Below, piece after piece: positions 40,715 through 49,514 of a stretch of 54,175 bases of DNA. The notes beneath the pieces were generated by a model. That model made no database searches. It worked only from the letters and a program-made list of their open reading frames with translations, and was not told the DNA's origin. Each line of letters opens with the position of its first letter. Position 1 is the first letter of the stretch. This DNA is from Limisphaerales bacterium (GTDB taxonomy: Bacteria; Verrucomicrobiota; Verrucomicrobiia; Limisphaerales; JAKEEH01): contig JAKEEH010000331.1 in assembly GCA_022616725.1 (NCBI GenBank), positions 1 through 54,175 of the forward strand, written 5' to 3'. The position numbers were made by a program, and so were the translations under genes.

Positions 40715-43700
40715 TTACCGCTCTTGCGATGGCAGCTTCACGGCCCGATAAAAGCGAGGGCCGGCCGCCAAGGGGTCAATAAACTCAATGCTGCTGGTTT
40801 GGTTATAATTGGTAGCAACAGGCGCCCAATCAATCAAGTCCAATGATCTGTCAAGGCGAAAGCCGTAGCCGATCTGGCCGATGACGCGAAGCTGGATGGC
40901 GCCATCGACAATCTCCGCGAAGGCAATGCGCGGGACGGCGGGGCCATCGATGTCCAGTTCGGCGACAGGGCTGAGCACGGAGCCAAGCCGGTTCAGAACT
41001 TCAACTGTATAGTAGCCGGCGGACCCAACGTTGATATCGTACAGTAGCAGCTCCGAGGCGTTAAACCCTTCGCTGACGATCGCGCTGTTTCGCCGCCAAA
41101 TGTAGTAAAGGGGCCCTTCGCCGGCCGCGGCAACCGAAAAACTCACCGATTCCCCGATGACACCGAGGCGCCGCGGCGGAGGCACCAGGATCGCCGGTGC
41201 GTTTGGCACCACGCCCGGCGTGTACTTGATCGTGATGAAATCTTCGGCAGACGGGCCAAAGGATCCGCCGGTAACAAAAACATTTCCAGCGCTATCAGCC
41301 GCGATTGCGGCGCCGGCGTCACTCCCGTCAACAGGGTTCGTGTATCTGGCGAACCAGCGTCGATTTCCCTGCGCGTCGTAGCAGAGAGTTGTGGCATCAA
41401 AATCCGGCGCTGTCTGCGACGTGCCGGTGACGTAAATGCGGGCGTTCGAATCCAGGGCCATCGCCAACGCATTGTCGGCGCCGTGGTTCGGGCCGTCATA
41501 GCGCGCCAGCCATAACCGTACCCCTCCAGGGCTGAATTTCAGCGTCGCGTAATCGGTCCCGGTTATGAAACTGTGCGAAGTGCCGGTCACATACGCGTTT
41601 CCGCCGGGATCAACCGCCAGGTCGAACAGGTAGTCGGCAAAGTGATCGCGTCCATCGTATCGCGCTTCCCAGAGGAGTTCGCCAGAAGGCGCATACTTGA
41701 GCAGCGCGAAATCGGGGAACCCGTTGGCGTCGTCCGAATCACCGCCTAAATAAATATTCCCGCCCGAATCCAGACAAAGCCTGACAGCGCTGTCATAAGC
41801 ATTGCCGGGCCCATTGTAATGATTGGTCCATACCGGCAAACCAGCGCCCGTGTACTTGATCGCCAGCATATCGGGGTGCATACCGTTTCGCACGGATGCG
41901 CCCGTGACATAAAGGTTTCCGGCCGCGTCAACTCCAACATCCGAGGCGGTGTCGAACCCGCTAACTGGACCATCGTATCGTACTGCCCAAAGTTGCGCGC
42001 CCGCGGCGTTGTATTTGATCGTGACCACATCCTGGTTGTAAGCCCCCGTCAGCGAGATTGTTGAGCCTGTAACGTAAACATTTCCCTGGCCGTCCACCAC
42101 AATCGCGTGGCCTTGATCGTCCTGATGATCGGCGCCATCGTACCGGGCGACCCATAATTGATTGCCGCTTGAGTCGTATTTAATGATCACGATGTCCTCG
42201 CGCGTCTTGCTTCCCCACGAATAGCCGGTGACATACACGTTCCCTGCTTCGTCAACCGCCAAGTCGGTCGGGCGATCGAAGTCATTTCCTGGCCCATCAT
42301 AACGCGCCGCCCAAAGCTCCTGGCCGGCGGGATCATACTTTACCGTCGCAATATCGAATCCTGTTCCGGGACCCGATGAGCGGCCTGTCACATAGACAGC
42401 CCCGTCGCTGCCGGCCGCAATGGCAACTGCGGAATCGATACTGTCTCCCGCAGGTCCGTTGTAACGGGCGGCCCAGGACTGCTGCGCGACGTGTGTAACC
42501 AGCAGCCGCGCGGGCGCGCTGCGCGCGAAACCGACTTGATTGCGCACTTCGACTTCATAATCTCCCGCGTTTGCCGGTTGAATATCCGTCACGGTAAAGA
42601 TGCGTTGAGTGGCATTGGTCATCGGAACGCCTTGAAATGACCACTGGTAGTTCAACGGTTCAGACCCTTCTGCTGTGACGGTAAACGAGACGGAACTGCC
42701 TGGGATCGCGGTCTGAGCCAGTGGTTGCACGAGGATGGCTGGCGGGTTCTGGACGTCGAGAGTCGCTTCGGGGCTGATAACGGTTCCTTTGGCGTTGCTG
42801 ACACGCACCGAATAATTACCTCCGACTCCGGTATCCACCTGGGCAAGCAGAAGAATCGGCCCCGTCGCACCATCGAGGTCCTCGCTGTTGAATTGCCATT
42901 GATAGCGTAGTGGAGCATCGCCGTCGGCTGCGACGGAGAATACGGCGTTGCTTCCGCTGGCCAGGACCTGGCTGGCTGGCGGTGTCAGGATGGCGGGCAG
43001 TCCCGGGACGGCCTTTTGGCTGTACTTGAGGAGCACAAAGTCTTCGCCAGTTCCGGAAATCCCCGATGAACTTCCGGCGACATAAACGTTTCCCAAGCCG
43101 TCGATCGCCAGGGCGGATGGTTTGTCGTCCGAGTTATCCGGGCCATTGTATTGGGCTGTTAAAAGGCGATTTCCTTGCGCGTCATATTTGATAAATCCGA
43201 TATTGCGTCCGCTGAGCGGGGCTGCAAGGAGCGTGGTTATATAAACGTTCCCCGCATCGTCCACGGCCAGGCTGCGGCTGCCGTCGTATTGGCTGCTGAT
43301 GTGCCACGCGCGCCACAACTGCCGACCGTCAGGGTCGTACTTAAGCGTGGCAAACTGCCTGATGCCCGAGTCGTCGCTCTCGAAATCTGAATGGCCGGTG
43401 ACGTAAATATTTCCAGCCGCGTCCACAACCAGCGCGCTCGGGTAATCTTCGGAATTCAAGTAGCCGTCGTAACGGGCGCTCCACTGGCGGATTCCGTCCG
43501 AATTGTATTTCACTATGACATAATCGCTGCCGAACTCGTCATAGTTGATCGTGCCATAGGAATTGCCGGTGACGAGGACGTTGCCCAAAGGGTCAACTGC
43601 CACCGCCACGGCGCTGTCAGTTCCGGCAGCGTCGTAAGAGACCGTCCATCCCGGAGTGCCGTTGGTGTTGTACTTGACAGTCAAAAAGTCCTGGTTTGAA

Positions 43701-46141
43701 CCGTTCCAGGCGGTTCCAGTGACATATACATTTGCGCCGTGGACCGCAATGGAACGTGCGGAATCCATCCCGTTGCCCGGGCCATCGACGGTGACAGCCC
43801 ATTGTTGGCTCCCGCCGGGGCCATGCTTGATGATGAGGAAGTCCTCTCCATTTTGGCCGGCGACATAGGCGTTGGATGAGTCATCCAGAGCGATTGTCAG
43901 GGTCGATTCGATCAGGTTTGTCGTGCCAAAACGGGCTGCCCAGAGCAATTGGCCGGAAGAACTGTAGCGCACGGTCAGCGCGTCCCGCTCTGTTTCGGGG
44001 ATATCTGTGGCCCCGGTAACCCAAACATTCCCCGCGGAATCGACCGCCATCGCGTAAACGGTGTCAACGCTATTGGACTCCGCCGAATAGCGCGCCGTCC
44101 AGAGGCGATTGCCGGACGAGTCGTACTTGATGATGACAAAATCCGAATCGGATGGCGAGCCAGCCGAGGTGCCCGCAAGGTAAACGTTTCCAAAGCCGTC
44201 AACTTTGACGAGCGGATTCACATCCGTCGCCGCGCCCGGACCGTCGTACACGTCGGTCCATTCCTGCCGTATCTGGTCCGAAACAGTAAGCCGAGCAACG
44301 GCGCTGGTGATGGCACCGGAGTCATTTGAAACGACCAACGTGTAATTGCCGGCGTCGGTCGATTGAGCACTTCGGATCGTCAGGAGTGAATCGCCCCCGC
44401 CCGATACCGGGAAATCATTGCGAAACCACTGATACGAGAACGGTTCTGTTCCTGTCGCTGAAACCGAAAAAACCGCCTCCGCGCCGGCGAAGACAAGCTG
44501 GTCCTTTGGTTGCGTCGTGATGATCGGCGGAGTGAGCACGACAAGCCGCGCCTCCGGAGTCGCCACCGCACCGAACTGGTTCGTCACTTCGACCGAGTAA
44601 TCGCCCGTCTGATCGAAGCGCACGTCGGACAGTACCAGGGAGGAGTTGGTGGCGAATGGCAAGATCAGCCCATTGTAGCGCCATTGATACGCGAGTGGAC
44701 CGTTCCCCGCGGCTGTGACAGTGAAGACTACATTGCTTCCGGCAGGTACCCTTTGGTCCACGGGCTGGACGGTAATCTCAGGCGCGCCGGAGGGGGCCGG
44801 TGTTTGCGCGTATTTGATCGTCAAGAAGCCATCCCCGTTTTGAGGGTCGTGAGTATGTACGGCCAGGAAAATATTTGACGCGCTTGCAACGGCCAGCCCC
44901 ACGGGGTTGTCGTAGGGCGACGGCGCAACGTAGGCCGATTTCCAGAGGCGGTTGCCCGACGAATCGTATTTCAACAGCGTGACGTGCCAATCGGCTGCGA
45001 CCGCGCTCACGCCGGCAACATAGGCGGAACCGCTGGCGTCCAGCGCCAGATATTGGGCCGCGTCATAAGCGAGGGGCGAACCATTATGCCGGGCGGTCCA
45101 GAGTTCATTTCCGGCAGGAGCGTACTTGATCAGCACGGATTCGCTGTCGCTGCTGCCGAAAATGCTCCCCAGGACCAGAATATACGTACCGTCGAAGGCG
45201 ATGCCACGAACCTCAACACTTTCATAGCCAGGAAAGCCACGGCGCGCGGCCCAAAGCCGGGCGCCATTTGGGTCGTATTTGACGGTTGTGAACTCGAATC
45301 GGGCGATCATCCCCGGTCCGCGTCCGAGGGATATGCCGGCGACATACACATTGCCGAGCGAGTCCACCATAAGCGCCCTGGCGCTGTCGTGTTGATGTAA
45401 CGGCCCATCATACCGCACGGCCCAGAGTTGCACCCCCTGGTTATTGTATTTGATTGCAGCGTAATCCGAGGCGGTCGTGGTTTCGGACGTTCCCGTGACA
45501 TAAACATTGCCTTGCAAATCGACCGCCATGCCCGCGGCGCTCTCGCTATGATTGCCGAAGCCCGTGAAAATGTTGGTCCACTTGGGGCTGCCGTCGGCGG
45601 AGTAGCAGACGGTGATCACATCCGAGTGCGATCCCGGGCGGACAGTCGTCCCTGTGACACAGACATTGCCGAGAGCGTCGATGGCGATGGCCGCCGGGTG
45701 CTCAACGGAGTTGGTGCTGACTGAACACGCCCGCGCCCAGATCTGTGTGCCAGTGGATGAGTATTTAATGGTGGCGAAATCGGCCAGGTCAAACCGTCCG
45801 CTGCGGCCCGTCACGACGACGCTGCCATCCGGGCCGACGGCGATCGCGACCGGGAAATCCGCGTCACCTGCAGTTGCATTGAAATACCGCGACCACAGGT
45901 TGCTTCCCGCGGCATCGTACCTAAGAGTGGCATAAGTCTGATCAAATCCGGCGAGGTATGCGTGTCCGGCAACATACACTTCGCCAGAAACCCCGGTGGC
46001 AAGCGCCACGGGAATCGTCTGGCCCAGGCCTTCTCCGAAATAAAGCCGTGACCACGACTGCTGAATCTGAGCCGAGCAGACGAAGGCGCCCACCGCGGCG
46101 ACACCGCAGCCGATACGCAAAGTTCCGGGCAAGATCCGCAT
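40715..46141 (-). CDS. Giant exported SBBP beta-propeller / Ig-like repeat protein
   Basis: From ATG 46141 (signal peptide MRILPGTLRIGCGVAAVGAF) the protein is 1808 residues. It contains three blocks of SBBP repeats (each built on NVYVTG, VKYDSSGN and LWxARY motifs) at about 25-450, 629-1045 and 1220-1645. Each block has eight repeats by my count, enough for one eight-bladed propeller. Two Ig-like domains separate the blocks (about 453-625 and 1049-1215), and one more (about 1649-1735) precedes a C-terminal beta domain (FRLDRSLDLIDWAPV). The Ig motif is the YQWxxN strand. It is probably a cell-surface or secreted adhesin or polysaccharide-binding protein. Confidence 0.88.
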   Translation of the reverse strand: MRILPGTLRIGCGVAAVGAFVCSAQIQQSWSRLYFGEGLGQTIPVALATGVSGEVYVAGHAYLAGFDQTYATLRYDAAGSNLWSRYFNATAGDADFPVAIAVGPDGSVVVTGRSGRFDLADFATIKYSSTGTQIWARACSVSTNSVEHPAAIAIDALGNVCVTGTTVRPGSHSDVITVCYSADGSPKWTNIFTGFGNHSESAAGMAVDLQGNVYVTGTSETTTASDYAAIKYNNQGVQLWAVRYDGPLHQHDSARALMVDSLGNVYVAGISLGRGPGMIARFEFTTVKYDPNGARLWAARRGFPGYESVEVRGIAFDGTYILVLGSIFGSSDSESVLIKYAPAGNELWTARHNGSPLAYDAAQYLALDASGSAYVAGVSAVAADWHVTLLKYDSSGNRLWKSAYVAPSPYDNPVGLAVASASNIFLAVHTHDPQNGDGFLTIKYAQTPAPSGAPEITVQPVDQRVPAGSNVVFTVTAAGNGPLAYQWRYNGLILPFATNSSLVLSDVRFDQTGDYSVEVTNQFGAVATPEARLVVLTPPIITTQPKDQLVFAGAEAVFSVSATGTEPFSYQWFRNDFPVSGGGDSLLTIRSAQSTDAGNYTLVVSNDSGAITSAVARLTVSDQIRQEWTDVYDGPGAATDVNPLVKVDGFGNVYLAGTSAGSPSDSDFVIIKYDSSGNRLWTARYSAESNSVDTVYAMAVDSAGNVWVTGATDIPETERDALTVRYSSSGQLLWAARFGTTNLIESTLTIALDDSSNAYVAGQNGEDFLIIKHGPGGSQQWAVTVDGPGNGMDSARSIAVHGANVYVTGTAWNGSNQDFLTVKYNTNGTPGWTVSYDAAGTDSAVAVAVDPLGNVLVTGNSYGTINYDEFGSDYVIVKYNSDGIRQWSARYDGYLNSEDYPSALVVDAAGNIYVTGHSDFESDDSGIRQFATLKYDPDGRQLWRAWHISSQYDGSRSLAVDDAGNVYITTLLAAPLSGRNIGFIKYDAQGNRLLTAQYNGPDNSDDKPSALAIDGLGNVYVAGSSSGISGTGEDFVLLKYSQKAVPGLPAILTPPASQVLASGSNAVFSVAADGDAPLRYQWQFNSEDLDGATGPILLLAQVDTGVGGNYSVRVSNAKGTVISPEATLDVQNPPAILVQPLAQTAIPGSSVSFTVTAEGSEPLNYQWSFQGVPMTNATQRIFTVTDIQPANAGDYEVEVRNQVGFARSAPARLLVTHVAQQSWAARYNGPAGDSIDSAVAIAAGSDGAVYVTGRSSGPGTGFDIATVKYDPAGQELWAARYDGPGNDFDRPTDLAVDEAGNVYVTGYSWGSKTREDIVIIKYDSSGNQLWVARYDGADHQDDQGHAIVVDGQGNVYVTGSTISLTGAYNQDVVTIKYNAAGAQLWAVRYDGPVSGFDTASDVGVDAAGNLYVTGASVRNGMHPDMLAIKYTGAGLPVWTNHYNGPGNAYDSAVRLCLDSGGNIYLGGDSDDANGFPDFALLKYAPSGELLWEARYDGRDHFADYLFDLAVDPGGNAYVTGTSHSFITGTDYATLKFSPGGVRLWLARYDGPNHGADNALAMALDSNARIYVTGTSQTAPDFDATTLCYDAQGNRRWFARYTNPVDGSDAGAAIAADSAGNVFVTGGSFGPSAEDFITIKYTPGVVPNAPAILVPPPRRLGVIGESVSFSVAAAGEGPLYYIWRRNSAIVSEGFNASELLLYDINVGSAGYYTVEVLNRLGSVLSPVAELDIDGPAVPRIAFAEIVDGAIQLRVIGQIGYGFRLDRSLDLIDWAPVATNYNQTSSIEFIDPLAAGPRFYRAVKLPSQER

Positions 46142-46275
46142 AGCGGGGAATAGATAGAAGTTAATCCAGTTCGCCACGGAATGAAAGGCGCTTCGAAAAC
46201 ACCAGATGCCAAACACCAAAAACCACCAAAACCCCAAACCCGGCGTTTGTTGTTTAGTCTTTCTTGTTTCGTCCG

Positions 46276-47765
46276 TTAACGGAACGAACGGTGCGTTCTT
46301 TCAGAAAACTTTGCTCTTTCCGTGGTATTTGACTTTTGTTGTGTGCTGCTTGCGAGTGGCAGAATCCATTTGGAGGGTAGAAGCGTGCGTTTTTCCGCAG
46401 CCAAATTCACCTGCGGATCGACCAGGAATCGCGGCGGGCGGCCATTCAACGAGCTCGTGACCGTCGCCCTGACTTCCAATGGATAGCCCAGACTTCGCCG
46501 TTTGGCCTGGTCGCGGGCGATGTGATGGGCCATCTGCAGGATCATGTCCGGGCGGCTTGCCATCTTGGACGCCTGGCGGGGCGTCAGGTAATGGCGTGGG
46601 CTGATTTCCCAGGTGCTGCCGCGGCGCGGGTCGGTAATAGAGAAACGGGCCTGCGAGTTTTGTCGCGCAATTTCATGTGCCACGAGAAACGGTGGCCCTC
46701 TTCGGTCCAATGAACGCTGCCAGGATACAGCAAGTGGCGGAGCGGCACGAGAAGTTGGATCGCCAGGTAGGCGCTGATAAGGCTGATGGCGACACGACGT
46801 TGCAGGATTGAAGGGTTGAAGGGTTGAAGGGTTGAATCGTTGAACCGTTGAACCGTTGAGCTGTTGAACCGGGCCTTGACCTTTGCCCAAAGGAGGCGCG
46901 GCCAGTCGGGCCGTAAATAGAGGGTTGTCGCCGCGATCATCAGCCATGGAAAGATCCCGATGCTGAACAGGATCGCATTGAGCAAGTGAAATGTCACAGC
47001 CCACACGAATGCCAGGACGCGGGTTCGCTTCCAGAGTAATAATGGGACAATCGCAAGGTCGAAGATTAGCCCGCCATAGTTGAAAAGCTGTACCCCCCAC
47101 TCGTTGCCGACGAACAGTCCCAGCACGGGAGTCTGGGCGTAAGGCGCAAGCCAGGAGCGAAAGGGTTCGCCGCGCAGCCAATCCCCGTTCAATTTAGCGA
47201 TGCCGGCATAAAAATAGACGATCGATAACTGCGCCAGCAACAGCGCCAAGACCCAGCGCGGCGCGGTCGAAGAATTCATCTGCTTAGCCCTCCACGCGTC
47301 CAACGAGCCGGCACGGTGCGCTGGGATAACGACCATCAGCAGGCAAAGCAGCGATACTAGGTAGAAGTGGTTCAGGTAATACGCCTGATCGAGCAGAAAA
47401 GCATAAGTGAAGGTGACAAAAAGCAGCGTCGCGCTTAAACGATACCAAAAGCCGAGCAGGACGCCCAGCGCCGCCGCGCCTAAAACCGCGAAATGAACGT
47501 ACATTCCAATGCCGGGCCACGGCTTAACCCAATCGAAACCGTAATACGTGAAGTGAAACTTTGGTTTGACGTAGTATTCTCCGATGAAATCCATCCCCAA
47601 ATAACGGCCCGCCTCGACGAGCATCGTCAAACCAAACAGGACGCGAAATACGACCAGTGATGCGATGTCCACCGGAACAAATGGCCATTGCCAGGCGTCG
47701 AGTCGGCGCGGGAGATGCGCGACTGCAACGGTCTCCGGAGGAGGCAATTGAACACCCGTTGCCAT
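46276..47765 (-). pseudogene. HTTM-domain (vitamin K-dependent carboxylase-like) membrane protein, broken by -1 frameshift
   Basis: From ATG 47765 the protein has several transmembrane helices and HTTM features (LVVFRVLFGLTMLVEAGRYL, YYLNHFYLVSLLCLLMVVIPA, IVYFYAGIAKLNGDWLRGEP, FNYGGLIFDLAIVPLLLW). The first frame reads to 46584, but after FSWHMKLRDK its sequence is meaningless. The family C-terminus (ITDPRRGSTWEISPRHYLTP, MASRPDMILQMAHHIA, SLNGRPPRFLVDP, LPSKWILPL) continues in the -1 frame to a stop at 46276. The break is at the T run 46658-46661 (AAAA in the gene); adding one base gives exactly 497 codons. An octanucleotide-repeat insertion (FNSSTVQRFNDSTLQPFN) lies at 46806-46871. Confidence 0.85.
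46806..46871. repeat. Octanucleotide tandem repeat, largest array (TTGAAGGG and TTGAACCG variants)
   Basis: About eight units of the 8-bp repeat in two variants are inserted in frame inside the HTTM gene, in a cytoplasmic or loop position between helices. It encodes ten or more residues of the FNDSTIQR type. Confidence 0.85.
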
Positions 47766-47839
47766 AGGCGACAATGATGTTCCGAGTGTATCTCCGGAAG
47801 GCGATTCCAGGCATGGGTTAACAACCCACCGGACAGTGT

Positions 47840-49354
47840 TTATTCCATTGCGGCTATGATCTCATCGATCGAGAGGAGAGCAAAATTGGTCGCGTAATCG
47901 GACATGGCGTAAGGCAGGATCAAATCGCGCCCGTGCGCCAGCGCCCCGCAGGTGTACACGACATTCGGCACATAGCCTTCGCGTTCATGCTCGGTCGGCT
48001 TCAGGAGCGGCGCGCGCAGCCGGCCGATCACTCGAGTCGGGTCTTCTTTGTCAAGTAGAAATGCGCCAATACAGTATTTGCGCATCGGGCCGACGCCGTG
48101 GCTGAGCACGAGCCAGCCCGCTTCGGTTTCGATGGGCGAACCGCAATTGCCGAGCTGCACGAATTCCCATGGAAAGGTCGGCTTCAATACCAGCTCCGGG
48201 GCATACCAAAAATGGAGGTTCTCGGAGTACATGACATAAATATTTTCATTATCCTGGCGCGAGAGCATCGCATAATTCTCGCCGATTTTGCGTGGGAACA
48301 ACGCCATGCCTTTATTCTTCACGGCCGGGCCGTTCAGCGTGATGAACTTAAAATGCAGGAAGTCCGACGTTTCCAAAAATTGGGGCAGGGTAACTTTTCC
48401 GTCAAAAGCAGTGTAGGTGGCGTAATAAACGCGCGTGCCATCGTCGTTTCGAAAGAGAACAAAGCGCGCGTCCTCAATACCGTTGCTCTGCGAAGGCGAG
48501 GTCGGGAAAATGACGCGTTCGGAGACGCGGCTTTCGGGAGCGAACTGCACCTCATAGTTCGATTGGGCGAGCAGAAGCATTCCGCGCGCGACGGTCTCCG
48601 ATTCCGGATCTAATGCACGGACAGATTGAAGCATGGCGTCGGTTTTTTTGCGCAAATCCCGCAGGGTGAAAGAAGACCCCAAACCGTCGAGAACGCGCCG
48701 GCTGAACTGGCTCGTCAAACCTAGTTCGTAGAGCTTGCGCTCGAAGAGCGCCTTGTCATAAGACGCGCTCGGAATCTGGCGTGGCTCGGTCAAAAAGCGG
48801 GTCGGAGTGTTGATGGTAACGTTGCGATCGGCATCCACAACCCCAGTCCGAAACGTAACGGACGAGATGTGCCCCTCGCCCGTAGCCCGGAAACTGACGA
48901 TGAAGCGCAACGCGCCCTCCGGCAGGTTACTTTGGTCAGGATGCGGAACAATCGACGGGTTAAACAGGGCGGCGGCTTCGAGCGAGTATTCGTGCGTAAA
49001 ATAAGCCCCAATGACCATTTTGCGCGCTTCGGAAAGCTTTTGGTTGGTCAGCAGGAAATTTTGGACCTGTTCAAAGCGGGCTTTCAGCAGGTCGCGCATC
49101 TGCTGATGCCGTCCGGAGAATTCGGCCATAATCTGGTCGAGCAGATCCCGGATTTCTCCCTCCGAGAGGCTCATCACGCGCGCGCAAAGGTTAACGCAGC
49201 GCTGCTCACTCGTAAGCCAGAAGGGGCGCACCAGCACGCGGGATCGATCCGGCACAAGAGGGGTGCCCGTGCGCCGCACGGTAATGGATTTTGGATGGGC
49301 AAAGCTCGTGCCGTCATCCTGACCGTCCTCGACCGTTTTCAGGTTAGTGCTCAT
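47840..49354 (-). CDS. GH130-type beta-mannosyl oligosaccharide phosphorylase family protein
   Basis: The 504-residue cytoplasmic protein matches the long GH130 subgroup. A helical N-terminal region (SEGEIRDLLDQIMAEFSGRHQQM) precedes the five-bladed propeller. The propeller includes FNPSIVPHPDQSNLPEGALRFIVSFRATGEGHISS, GIEDARFVLF (the region holding the catalytic Asp), YTAFDGKVTLPQFLETSDFLHF, NIYVMYSENLHFW and GNCGSPIETEAGWLVLSHGVGPMRKYCIGAFLLD. Family members phosphorolyse or hydrolyse beta-1,2 or beta-1,4 mannosides. It lies between an HTTM gene and the ceramidase-dehydrogenase gene on the same strand. Confidence 0.82.
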   Translation of the reverse strand: MSTNLKTVEDGQDDGTSFAHPKSITVRRTGTPLVPDRSRVLVRPFWLTSEQRCVNLCARVMSLSEGEIRDLLDQIMAEFSGRHQQMRDLLKARFEQVQNFLLTNQKLSEARKMVIGAYFTHEYSLEAAALFNPSIVPHPDQSNLPEGALRFIVSFRATGEGHISSVTFRTGVVDADRNVTINTPTRFLTEPRQIPSASYDKALFERKLYELGLTSQFSRRVLDGLGSSFTLRDLRKKTDAMLQSVRALDPESETVARGMLLLAQSNYEVQFAPESRVSERVIFPTSPSQSNGIEDARFVLFRNDDGTRVYYATYTAFDGKVTLPQFLETSDFLHFKFITLNGPAVKNKGMALFPRKIGENYAMLSRQDNENIYVMYSENLHFWYAPELVLKPTFPWEFVQLGNCGSPIETEAGWLVLSHGVGPMRKYCIGAFLLDKEDPTRVIGRLRAPLLKPTEHEREGYVPNVVYTCGALAHGRDLILPYAMSDYATNFALLSIDEIIAAME

Positions 49355-49514
49355 AGTCCTACCTATTTCAATTAGTCCGGATCGCGGGCGGCTTCGACCG
49401 CGTTATGAACGGAACAGCCCCGCTTCTGTGAGGTTAGACTGGTCCCATGCTCGGTCAAGTTCGGCGCGGACGGCTCTCGGTGCTCTATCGGCTACAGATA
49501 CAAACGAATTGAGC

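Noticed and set aside
40715-46141. DNA-level tandem repeats in the SBBP gene
   Set aside because: The periodicity is at protein level; the DNA copies are too diverged to be recent tandem repeats.
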